A stretch of DNA of 27,500 bases from Halisarca cf. caerulea (lineage: Eukaryota > Porifera > Demospongiae > Chondrillida > Halisarcidae), in assembly GCA_963170055.1 (NCBI GenBank), contig CAUJGJ010000327.1, forward strand, positions 537,501 through 565,000. The letters run 5' to 3'. Below the pieces are notes generated by a model that ran no database searches, was not told the origin of the DNA, and saw only the letters and a program-made list of their open reading frames with translations. This document shows, piece by piece, positions 1 to 12,200 of this stretch (positions within the stretch are counted from its first letter, which is position 1; every line of letters starts with the position of its first letter). Both the position numbers and the translations under genes were made by a program.

Positions 1-7
1 TACTATA

Positions 8-10
<3 letters not shown>

Positions 11-41
<31 letters not shown>
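11..41. repeat. (AAT)n microsatellite
   Basis: About ten uninterrupted AAT units at the window start; a shorter AATAAT run recurs at 794-808. Confidence 0.9.
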
Positions 42-43
<2 letters not shown>

Positions 44-918
44 GTAAAATAGTATATGACATTATTTCAGTACATTGCATATAATTTCAATGCATGACAT
101 GTAGGGTAGGTTAACCACAACCAGGAAAGCTTCAACAGTTGGATACTCCATAGATTCTGAACTTTCTTACTAGAAAGAACAGAAGAGGTTACAACCTTCA
201 ATGCCTAAAAAGTATAAACCTTTGATTATATCATCGAGCACAATTATAAGGATGTTCTTGTACAGATTCCATTGACGGTTATATGGCCAAAACATGCGAT
301 GGATGGGACGGGTTGGGACAAATGTCACGTGAGATGGGATGATATGCGTGTGACTTGCGAGAAACGACACATGAATGGGACAAATGGAAAATAATGGCTG
401 TGCAATAGTCTTGCGTCGCACAGACCCTATTCTCGCTTCCATTTTTTATTATGACATCATTTGGTCGACAAGCGCCATGTTCCTCATAGTCTTGAGTATA
501 ACGCTCCTTGTAAGCAGGTTTCCTCACGAAACAGAATAACTTTGTAACAACTGCTGCATGACGCTTGTTTTGTTATGTTTAGATTTCCTTCATTACATTT
601 AATACTGGCTTTGTGTACCTATTTGATTACTGCTGTTCGAGTGCTGGATAAAATGACTGACAGTAGGCCTGCGAAGCCTAGTCTAATAAATTTCGGTTTA
701 GAGCAAAACAGAATTTTTACAGATATTTCACATCATATTTTACACACTACTACACTTGTGTTGGTCCAGGGGCCATCTTGGCCTATTCGACCATAATAAT
801 AATAATATAAACAAAAATAATACAAGGGATATACGAGGATATATCAAATAAGGTGTCTAGGTTTCTCTGACTGTGTGATAGCTGCTCAGAGAGTGTACTC
901 ATGCAGTACAGTACACAC

Positions 919-945
919 ACGGGCACACTCACATGCACACACACA

Positions 946-1001
<56 letters not shown>
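919..1001. repeat. (CA)n microsatellite
   Basis: CA dinucleotides with a few interruptions (CACACGGGCACAC at the left) and a pure stretch to 1001. Confidence 0.95.
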
Positions 1002-1003
<2 letters not shown>

Positions 1004-1206
1004 AAATTCATGTTAGGTGACCAGAACCCTAGGAAAAATGATGTCCTCGATCATAATATGCTGGCGGTCAGTCCACGGATAGTTTTTTGTATAGAATGTC
1101 TATGGTTAATTGAAGCCATATCTACTGACATATCTATAGCCTTCTGGAGTGCGCATGAGAAAGGAGGGGGGTGGTAGGAAATCCACTGAAATAAAGTTTG
1201 AAATAT

Positions 1207-1209
<3 letters not shown>

Positions 1210-1273
<64 letters not shown>
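1210..1273. repeat. (CA)n microsatellite
   Basis: About 32 pure CA units, followed by degenerate copies to 1289. Confidence 0.95.
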
Positions 1274-1279
<6 letters not shown>

Positions 1280-1849
1280 TACACACACTTGTAACTTGTG
1301 ACTTGTAACTAAACTAATACCACAGCCTGCAGTGCTGGCTATTGTGATCCTCTCTGTTGGGCACCAACATTGTCTAATGGGGGTGAGCCACCAGACATCA
1401 ATGAGGGAGAGACCCACCCACCGTCCCTGATGGCTCCTTTATGCATTCAGGGGTTGCCCATCTGTGAGGTTGCAATCCCACCCGCCGATGGGCAATGCCA
1501 CAGTCACCAAACAAAGGAGGTGCAACAGCGGTCCAGGCCACCTGAGACTACTGACTCGAGCTCACAGCAGCAGTGGTTCCCAACCCTAAACTCGGTAGTA
1601 TCCAGGCTAATAGCATCTAGGGCACCAGCCAATGCATGACCAGCACCCTGCTAAAAGCCTGATATAAGGATATACCCAAGTCATATATATAATTAATGTT
1701 TCCAGTGGTTGAGGCTGACAGGTATGATTCTTAAATCATACCTTTAAACTGTGCTCAGAGTCACAGCTTTCATCTCTGAAAGCACTACCTGCTAGTAACA
1801 GGCTTGAGCTCTCATAAGAGACTACTAACCAGCCATTCACGCTAACTGG

Positions 1850-1850
1850 C

Positions 1851-1885
<35 letters not shown>

Positions 1886-1898
1886 CATACACACACAT
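1850..1898. repeat. Interrupted (CA)n microsatellite
   Basis: CA units broken by CAAACA and ATACA. Confidence 0.9.
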
Positions 1899-2437
1899 GC
1901 ACTTTTTAGCATACATATTACTTCAATGTTGCCACACAATAATAAAATAATGAAACATACAGTACTGCACTACACCCTATATTATGCTAAATTGGAAAAT
2001 GGAAGGTGCATGCATGCACTTGATCCTCTCTATAGAAATTTGGACATCCTCCGTTACATAATACATTTAGGGTTGATCATACTGTTATCAACATGGTCAC
2101 TCCACCTAAGATCAATATTATCATCAACAGTTATATACACCCCATGCAATAACTTGGATGTTCTAAAACTGGCAGTTAACGGGGGAACCACCAAAGACAA
2201 TACTAAGCAAAGGGAGTAATCTCTTGAAGGAGTGAATTTGAGTCAGCATAATAATTATACAATTTCAGTCATCAGTCAATTTACAGATTACTTCTAAGCA
2301 ATTCTGATGCATCAATCATCCACAACACATGTACATGGAGAATTAAATAAAATTTATATTATATTATCAGTGTATATAATAATTATTAGAAATAAAAGTC
2401 AACCTACATAATATTATACATATGCATTTTGACATGT

Positions 2438-2467
2438 TGTCCGACCCAAAAAGTCTTGGGTCGGACA
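2438..2467. repeat. Small perfect hairpin
   Basis: 11-bp perfect arms (TGTCCGACCCA and its complement) around the 8-nt loop AAAAGTCT. It is GC-rich within AT-rich surroundings; there is no further evidence of function. Confidence 0.6.
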
Positions 2468-2704
2468 TTTGGTTACATGCGATATGTGAGCGCTATATAC
2501 CTAATTATAATTGAAAGCTCACGGCACACACATGCACAGTGATGTTATTACCAATTTAAGTCATTTGTACTGTGAATGTGCTCGTGCTATTATATGGTGC
2601 ACATGTACTGTGAGGAAGGCATGTGTACTTCTCCAAAAAAAATTGTCCAATTGTGAGAAAATCTGAAACTGCGCATGTCTGACAGCCAAAATGATATACT
2701 ATGG

Positions 2705-2741
2705 GCATAGACGCTATATACGTAGAATATAGTGTCTATGC
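2705..2741. repeat. Inverted repeat GCATAGAC...GTCTATGC
   Basis: 14-bp arms with one mismatch and a 9-nt loop, ending in TATA-rich sequence. Confidence 0.55.
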
Positions 2742-3590
2742 TATATATGGGATGCATAATTATGTTTGTCCAATTGAAACCACTGTTAATTTTATATACT
2801 CCTTAAATTTCTAACACTGCACAGTGCATACATCAATAGTAGATGTCAGATTAATTCTAGATGAAGCTGTACATGTACGTATTATAATAACAACACCATT
2901 GCAATTGGGACCACGTGCATATAGGCTGTAGTTCATGCATGCATGCAGGGGTATTATTATAGACATTAAATTAAATGCACATGCATATGTACGTACAGTA
3001 TATATGCATGCAATGGCATCGATCCTGTTAATTAATAATTATGTTAAATTATAAGGGCCGGTGACTGCATTATACAATTTTATAGGTAGAGGCTGTAGAG
3101 GTTATATATAAATAGTATAATTATATAACATAATATAGAATTATTAATTCTCAAACCATGCACACATGCATGCAATATAATACAGTGCATAATATTAATT
3201 ATACATGCAGTATATTCACTAGCTATAGACATATGTACATGCAGTATAATAGCGGATACACATGTACAGCTACACACAATATACTATAGTTATATATAGC
3301 CATAATATTATAGTATTGTATACTTGTGTTATATGTATAATATTACGTATACAATATTGCTCAATTAATACAGATGTAATGTGCACCATATTACACTAAG
3401 TATACATTCACATTAACATCATGCCATATAAATGCAGAGCAATATTAAAAAAACAACATAATAATATTATGCAGAAGAGAATTACATGTCATGATGCAGA
3501 ATAAGCAAGCAAACAGAAGACTAAAAGTAACCCTAAGTCAGCATACATACAGTGTGCCATACACGCATAGATCACACACAGCAGGAGAGT

Positions 3591-3705
3591 TCACATTGTT
3601 GAGCTGAGAAAATCTAAGACTGTCTCATTGTTCAGTGTCTCATAGTCGTCTCCCTTAGACTTTAGTCTGATGTTTAGTGTAGACCAGTCCCTCTTCTTCC
3701 TACAT
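3591..3705 (-). CDS. Receptor exon 11: short cytoplasmic tail and stop
   Basis: The acceptor TGTCAACAG follows a long polypyrimidine tract. The exon encodes CRKKRDWSTLNIRLKSKG, then DDYETLNNETVLDFLSSTM and a TGA stop at 3593-3591. Features seen: a basic juxtamembrane cluster (RKKR), one tyrosine in DYETL (a YxxL sequence of the kind used in endocytosis or SH2 docking) and a C-terminal STM that loosely resembles a class I PDZ ligand. The signalling role is inference. No canonical AATAAA was found within 200 nt downstream on this strand. Confidence 0.8.
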
Positions 3706-5118
3706 CTGTTGACAGCAGGGGGGAGGAAGGAAGAGGGAGGGAGAGAGGGAAAGAGGGAGGAAGAGAGGGAGGAAGAGAGGGATGGAGGGAGAGAGGGATG
3801 GAGGGAGAGAGGGAGAATTGGGATTAACCACATATATTCACAGTATGTACAACCTATAGGCCCTAATATCCCGTGGGGACAAATCATTGCCTTAATTGTT
3901 AGAATCCCAATCAATTCTGCCCTCCTCTATAATTGCACACACAATATTAATACTAGATTAATACATGTACACAATAAGAGATGTTTATATCCACATACAA
4001 ACAAAACACAGTACACTCATCCTTACCTGCAACAAGCAATGCACACGCAAAAAGTAATGATGAGAGCTGCTAACAAAACGACTCCTACAGACACACAGAC
4101 AGCAATGATTATTATAGTCTCTCTTGAAATACCAGTTGGAGGGACAGAGGTGGTCGGACGGGTAATTGGTGCCATCTAAATACAGGGAAGAAACACATAA
4201 CAGTTAAACCAGAAAAATACTGTGAACCAACCACTCCCAAAGCCTCGTACATCCCCTCCCAAGGTTCAGTGTGACTGGTTTGACTCCAAAAACTGCTTCA
4301 CTATTGCACAAGGCCTTGGATTCATTATGTGCAGTTTAAATGATACAATGAGATGCATATACAGTAGAACCTCGTTAGTAAGAACACTGTTAATGAGTAC
4401 TACCTGGTTCGGAAGTACAAGGATATGATACCCCAGCTTATAACCTATAATACAAATCTATATGGCTAGCAAGTACTACTGATAGTGGGTAGCAATTCGG
4501 AGGGGCCCCAGGTGTACTCACTAACAAGGTTTGACTGTAATTGCCGCTTGTTTGTTACCCCTATTGCTGGAATGCATTTGAGAAATGTCCAGTATGCAAG
4601 TACTGTTAGTAGAAAATGGCTGCCACCACAGGAAGTTCAGGAAAAATAGTCTAGGGCTATAAAGCAGACCTGTAAGCTTCTATATAGATATTGAGACACG
4701 ATCATCGTAGTCGTCTGAAACATGTCAAAGAAAATGAAGAATTCTTCCAAGCCCATCACTCCAAAGTTAGGGTGTGCTGACCAACCATAGACCCCACAAA
4801 GTACTATCCAGGCAGCTCTGAACGAATCCACTTTGAATGGGCAAGTTCATGAACAAAACCAAGAATGACAGGAAAATGAGACCCTCATGAAGAATCATGG
4901 AGTCATCATCACAACCTATGTTGCTGAATCTGCCTTTATGAAAACTTACACAATGTTACTTCAGTCTGGCTTGTAAGACCAACAACCCACCCACATGTGC
5001 AGTCAAGAATATTAACAAAAACAGTCAAATTTAAAGCAATTTGGGTAACATATGTGTCGTAAAAAATTCAAACAGTAAGATAGTTACTATGAAATCCCAT
5101 ATTGCAAAAACTGTGTGC

Positions 5119-5214
<96 letters not shown>

Positions 5215-6055
5215 ACATGTGCGTGTATACATGCGGGTAGCTAAGTGTATGCAAGTGCAGGCACACATGTATCCTTGTACCCTTGTATACATACACAAAT
5301 ACTTTACAAGCACAAATTTGTGCATGAGTACATGTACATATGTATGCATGTGTGTCTGTCTGACTCACTTTAACAGCAGCAAAGGCAGTCAAATGGTCAC
5401 ACTCGCATGTTACGTGAGTTGCGTTCTGTTCTACAAAAGAGCAACCATCCCCGGACCATTCGCCAAGGTTACCTGTGTTGGGAGGATGCAGTCATAAGAC
5501 TCTGCAGATCTACAGCAGGACGAGCACATGATGCACCAAAGACCCAAAGGGGCACTGCGCATACACACAAGTACATTATGGAAGTTGCTTAGCAAGGAGT
5601 ACGTATTGTATATACGTACACATTTGACATTGTATGTGTATATATTCAAGAGGTATATTTGGGTGTACAATATTCGTAAACATACGGGAAATTAGTATAG
5701 AAATGATAGAATGCATATCTGTTACACAGGAGGCAATACTTGGGCTGCCTCGCAGAGCCCGCGACTGTCTTCGCCCGTTCTCAGGAAAGGAAAAGAATAG
5801 TACTAGAATGTGGCAATGAGTGACTATGTTCAGCCATTGCATGTACACAGTACATATGTATGTAGTAGGCCACTCCCCCATCCCTCCGCCCACAACTGAC
5901 CTCCATTCTCCAGAGACTTCCAATAGCTGCAAACAGGGGGACTTGGATCTGATGATTGGGACTATATGGGCAGAGAAGGTTTAGCGCAGATTCAATGTAC
6001 AAGAACTAGCAATAAAACTATCCAAAGAAACATTGCACACATACATGCACGCACG

Positions 6056-6120
<65 letters not shown>

Positions 6121-6176
6121 ATGCGCACGCACACACACACATACACACACAAGCATGCACGCACGCACGCACACAT

Positions 6177-6242
<66 letters not shown>

Positions 6243-9200
6243 TCATATATATAACTCACATACATATGTCATGTACGCACATGGATATTGAATGAGTGCA
6301 CAGACATACTTGGACGAAGTCCAAAAGACGCTGTATCACTCACCTCTGTCTTTCTAATGACCAGTTGAATCTTACTCTTTAGGTTAGCAACTCTTTGTCC
6401 AAGGATACTCACACTCAAAATGTTGGTCTCGGGGAAGACAGAACTATTACTTCCACCAAACAGAGACACTTTTGACACTGATAAAGTACTGATCACAACG
6501 GAGGGGGGACTAAGCGCTTCAGGTGGTAAGACTACCCTAGAATTGTCAAGTGTAATAGCCATGCCTTCATTCCCAATCCCAGTTGTATTCACCATCTGAA
6601 CTTGAAACTTGAAGGATTGCTTCTCATAGGATTTAGACTGAGAGGTGATCTTTGTAGCAATGGTATCCACCAACTGAAGAATCCTGTAAGCAGTGATGGA
6701 ACATAGACAACAAGTAAAGGGCCACAGTCGAGGCATAATCAATGCACCACAGACTGGCAACCACGTGCTGGACTAGGCCAGAAGCTTCCACAGTCAAACC
6801 TGTGATCGTGGACTCTCCCAAATAAGGACACAATATAATAAACTTCTTAACAAAGGACATGACTTACGGTCCCAGCATAATACAAAACATTTTTGATTCT
6901 CCCACAGATAATCGAAACCTCTCTAGAAAGACCACCACTTGAGGTCCCAGTATACTTCCTACAGTACATTTTGAACCTCTCTACAAAGGACAAATCAGCT
7001 GAATTTATGCCGTCCCCAAAGTGTCCCCGATTTGGAGGTTCCACCGTTTATGTACAGGCATATATGTAGATGACACTGCTGGTGACATGTACAAAGGGTA
7101 TACAAGGACCACTGTCTACACTAGCTATAGATGTACATACATATTCAGTGTACAGATGGCATCGGAGGTGGCATGTGTATAAAACTATAATATGATAACG
7201 TTTCATCTCTTTCTGAAGGTCAAGCCTACATTACCATACCCTTCATCCTTTGAACACACACCTTCAACTATCAGCCTATTATGTCTTCGGTTCACTCATC
7301 CAAATAGTTCAACCATAGTTTTCTCAAGATAAAAACACACACAGATCTAATATCCACTCCCTGTATGATAAAGTCTACCATCCCCCCCCTCCCGCATATT
7401 ACAAACAACATGCAACAGACCCTTGCATGTGTGTTGCAAGTGTACGTATGTTGCATGCATACACTTACACAACATTATTGCTCTGTGGATGTATTGCATG
7501 CACACATGCGCATGGGGTGTTGGGTTGTGTCACGTCAGCTACATACATACTGTACTATAATACACAACTTCTCACTACACGAACATGCCCACTCACATGC
7601 TGGGGACTCCAGTAAATCTACCAGCTGACACGAGCAGCTCATCGGATTCATCTCGGAAGATAGCGTCAACAAATTCAACCAAAGCGTCCAGAATTCTTTG
7701 CTACATCAAAAGGAAAGCATACCACAGTTCACAGGTGCACAAGTTGGGCCAATTCAATAGCATATTATACAACCTCTGGAGACAGTGAAGTATTTCAGTA
7801 ATATACAAGAGAATACAGTACATTCCTGTACAAACTACTACCAGTACATGTACACATTTACACTGTACACACCTTACCAGCAGACACGCACAGTACGTAT
7901 ATTGTACCATACATACGTACCATATGTACTGTATATGCATACACTTAACTAGACAAAACGTTTACAAATAAATCTAGTGCTAGAACAAACTACAGATAAG
8001 GCATTATATATGTTTACACATGAACACATGTACGTACGTACCTGGTAAATACACACACACACACACATACACACGCAAGCTTGCGCATGCATGTACAGTG
8101 CTTGTTGTCCACACTCCCACTCACGTTAGTCCACACACACACACACAAGCTTGCACACGCATGTACAGTGCTTGCTATCCACACTCCTACTCACATCGGT
8201 GGTTCCATTTGCTAGTTCGCTCACTGCTGACACCACTACAGCGAGGTCACCAGTAGTGGTGACTTCACTGGCAATGGTGATGAGATCTCCAGTAGTAAGA
8301 CGTGTACTCTGAAAGTGGCAATCAGACACCGAAAGTTAATGCACATGTATGTACACTGCACGCAGATTCAGTAGTGTGGAATGTTAAAATGCATTATTAC
8401 GTACAAATGTACGTACAGTGGGGACTGTGTAATCCATCACACATTGGGGAATGAGAAACAGTGCTGGATTAGCAGGTTGCTTGATTACAGAGGTCAGATT
8501 GTGCGGTAAAAAAATGTTTGGCACCAGAGAACCTTGACCGGTTTAGGAGAATGTTGGTTTATAGAGGTGCTGGATTAGGCAGGTTCCACTGTACGTAGTA
8601 AGTACATCATACAATGTTTCATAAGATTTCAGCAAAAAAACAGTTGGTCTTAATGTATGGACAGCCATGTTTTTTTCCACCTCGTCCCTACACATGAGAC
8701 ACTACAATGGTGGTGGCTCACATTAGTACTGAGGTTGTCTACCTTACCAATTGGCTCGATACTAGTTGTCGTGCTGTACCTCGGAGCATGGCTAAACTCA
8801 AGAGCAAGGAAGAGTGAGGTGTCAGCATTCTCAGGCTAGTACAAACATCGCACAGCATGTACACAAATTCAAGAGGCTGGAAGGAAGAGTGAGGTGAGAG
8901 CATACTCAAGCAAGCAAGCACCTTGACCGGTTTAGGAGAATGTTGGTTTATAGAGGTGCTGGATTAGGCAGGTTCCACTGTACGTAGTAAGTACATCATA
9001 CAATGTTTCATAAGATTTCAGCAAAAATACAGTTGGTCTTAATGTATGGACAGCCATGTTTTTTTCCACCTCGTCCCTACACATGAGACACTACAATGGT
9101 GGTGGCTCACATTAGTACTGAGGTTGTCTACCTTACCAATTGGCTCGATACTAGTTGTCGTGCTGTACCTCGGAGCATGGCTAAACTCAAGAGCTGGAAG

Positions 9201-12200
9201 AGTGAGGTGTCAGCATTCTCAGGCTAGTACAAACATCGCACAGCATGTACACAAATTCAAGAGGCTGGAAGGAAGAGTGAGGTGAGAGCATACTCAAGCA
9301 AGCACAAGCATCACACAGCATGTATGCACATAGCAGGCCACACGAGAACATAAAAGACACATGTCACACATACTGTACAATGGTTCACAACGTAGAGTAG
9401 AAGGCATGAACATCACAAAACATGGTGGTGATTCATATCGATGCAGTAAAAGTAGGGACAACGTGGAGATAATGCCCACCCATACATTAGGAGTGAACGT
9501 GTACATTCACTTTTTCCACGTTGTCCCTACATACGTACACGACATCCATATGTATTACTACCATGTGTTGTGATATTCATGCCTTCTACTCTAAGTTGCG
9601 AACCATGGAATTATGTATGACATGTGTCTTTTATGTCCTCGTGTGGCCTGCTATGTGCATACATGCTGTGTGATGCTTGTTCTAGCCTGAGTATGCTCAC
9701 ACCTCACTCTTTCAATTTCCTCTTGAGTTTAGCCATACTCTGAAGTACAGCACGACAACTAGGTTAGAGCTAATTCATAGACATAAACACATACAATTAT
9801 ACAAATATAATATGATGGGTATACACAATACTTACAATAAGTTCTACCAACATGATAATGTGTTTGTACAGTACATACATACGTACTAGTCTGGCCTGCT
9901 ACGACGGTCGTAGCAGGCCAGACTAACATACGTACATACGTACATGTTGACGTGAAATAAACAATAGTGACAACTTACACTATTGCACAGGTTGCTGAAT
10001 TCATCCGAGAGCTCACAACTTGAGGCGTCAGTTGTGCCCCAGGTACCATTGCCGAGGCATGTCCTGAAGGCAAAGAGGGAATCCTCAACTGACTTCAGCT
10101 GTGCACACGGACAGGGTGAAACCGCTCGTACGTTGGGTGCTGTTTCTGACCAGCTAAACCTTCTCTCAGGCATCTTTGGACAACCTACACCAAATGAAGG
10201 CACATTACATGCATGCTGTGTACATTTGTATAAGTAGTATGAGTACACATGTATTTAGCTCAGTATATACAGTCAGACCTCACTTATCCGAACACATCCG
10301 TTTTGGAAGAAATTTGCAGATAAAGTGAGATAACTGGATAAACAAGGGTATAGTGTACAGTAGGATTATTGCAGATTTGTTCCAATAAAAACTATTGCGG
10401 AAAGTGATCGAGGGAACTGGCTATCTGAGGTGCAGATAAGTGAGGTCTCACTGTACATAACACATATGGGAGTGTGCACACAGAGTACGAGCACTATACA
10501 GTGGAGAGTAACATTGTGTGTGGCATGCATACAGCATATATACCTACATATGTAGGAGCAGAGAAGTGGGAGCTTGCTTGTGAGCAAATGCATGAAAAAG
10601 AACACCATTACACACATGTACACACACATAATACTGTATTATACGCGCGCGCGCGCACACACACACACACACACATGTACGTACGTATGTAGACACATGT
10701 ACACACACATGTATGTACACACACACACTGTCACTGAAAAAAATCCCAGTAATCAATGTTTAATACGAAGGATAGAAAAGTGGCCTTAATGATGTACAGT
10801 CAAAACAGTTCACAACAACACCACTGGTTCCACTGTTTTGTGCTACTACAACCAAGTTGTTGTTGTACGTTGTAGAGAGAGTGGTGTTGTATTAAGTGAT
10901 TTTGTGAAGCGATTTGATGATATAGAGAATGTTAAAGTGATACCGCCCACACATTAGTCTGGCCAGATCTCCATCACCACGCAGATCTAGGCTACACAGG
11001 TAGGTTATGGCACATTGATGCCCGAAGGGGGTGTTTCACAGTTTTTGAGGGATGTAATCAAATAATATTATATACGTAGTTCCTGACATGTAATGTGCAT
11101 GTTTTGCGAGCTGCAAGCCCTGCACATCTTAGGAAGATAGTCGATTTGTAAAAGCTGACGTAGTAACAAGTTAGCTACCATAAGTACATACATACATACA
11201 TACATACGTACATACATACATACGTACGTACGTACGTACATACATACATACATACATACATACATACATACATACATACATACGTATGTACATACATATG
11301 TACATGCTGTATGTACATATGTATGTATGTAGGAACCCTTTGAAGTATGTATTTTACCATTGTGCTGCTGTTCATTTAGCACACCTTAGGCGTGCATGGG
11401 CTAAAGACGTTTCAATATACGTACATACTGTACATACATCAAATGCCTGCCATAAATTACCCGTGGATAGGTTCATTTCAAACAAGTGAAGTGGAAGTAC
11501 GTAAAGCTAAGGTGGAAGGAGTGCAGCTTGTCATTGTCTCTCATGCATCTTAGTAGGGAAAGAACAAGTGGGGAATGATGGATGTTTGCAATCCCCATTT
11601 AATATTCTGTGCATGCAAGCACATATCCTACCCTGGCTGCATGGCCTGATGGGTGACCCGGCCTTCCACTCCGGGAACAACACTGAACACCCACTGCTAA
11701 ACACCACACAAGTACTAGGAAGTGAGGTAATGAGCCTCAGAATAAGCTTTCCTACTGAACATAAGTACTCCCACTCCACTTCCCACATGCTGTACATGTG
11801 CAAAACTCAAGATGTACGTACGTATCGTATGTACCTATGTACATACATATGTATGTACATACATATGTATGTACTACAAGTACAAACAATTTGATGTAAG
11901 TAAAGACATAAGGGAATCAGTTCACACATCTGCAGTATGTACGGTATATGCATATAGGGCTGGAAGGGGGAGGGGACTAGGGAAGATAGGGCAATGGCCC
12001 AAACCTCAAAAGTACATGTGTAATTACCACTTTGTGTGACTGCTGTAATGAACGGGAGGATAATAACAGGTTGAGATCTTACACCACTTTCATATACGCA
12101 GCTTCAATCCTCCAGACAGAACTATACATCAATTACCCTACCTCATCTAGAACAGGCCAAAAGCTCACCACACACATGCAAGCCATTGTTGGTAAACATA

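Larger units (their letters stand above)
1..3590. other. AT-rich non-coding region downstream of the receptor gene
   Basis: It contains only short frames without family resemblance or splice support. It holds an (AAT)n tract, (CA)n arrays at 919-1001, 1210-1273 and 1850-1898, TGCATGCA-type palindromic runs around 2930-3020 and two small hairpins (2438-2467, 2705-2741). An 89-codon frame at 1370-1639 is Pro/Ser-rich and unrecognised, and no gene is claimed. Confidence 0.5.
4176..5368 (-). other. Receptor intron 9
   Basis: It lies exactly where a seven-helix domain would have to be inserted. It holds a TA-flanked MITE (4362-4537) and a (TG)n array (5121-5213). No frame of adequate length with several hydrophobic segments and splice sites was found on the sense strand. 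Confidence 0.65.
8309..9978 (-). other. Receptor intron 4, filled with nested repeats
   Basis: Nearly the whole intron is accounted for by a MITE (8416-8591), a 389-bp tandem duplication (8531-9308), a large foldback (9151-9762) and a 39-bp palindrome (9887-9925). No exon is apparent. Confidence 0.75.

Noticed and set aside
1370..1639. 89-codon Pro/Ser-rich plus-strand frame
   Set aside because: It contains an internal inverted repeat (TTGCCCATC/GATGGGCAA), no domain and no splice support; probably repeat-derived.
4637..4831. 64-codon minus-strand frame as possible extra transmembrane exon of the receptor
   Set aside because: It lacks good splice sites in a compatible phase, and its hydrophobicity is broken; the plus strand of the same stretch looks like a decayed repeat.
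5966..6295. Thr-His repeat proteins from (CA)n arrays
   Set aside because: Dinucleotide repeats give open frames in several phases on both strands; no flanking coding evidence.
8657..9285. Two near-identical plus-strand frames starting MDSHVFFHLVPTHE
   Set aside because: They exist twice because of the 389-bp tandem duplication within an intronic foldback; no domain and no codon-level conservation beyond the DNA identity.
11186..11335. Possible CRISPR-like or direct-repeat array
   Set aside because: It is a simple TACA/TACG tetranucleotide microsatellite without spacers.
11630..11690. Possible tRNA-derived SINE (GATGGGTGACCCGG...TTCCACTCC)
   Set aside because: A and B box spacing and a cloverleaf could not be made; no poly-A or repeat tail was seen.
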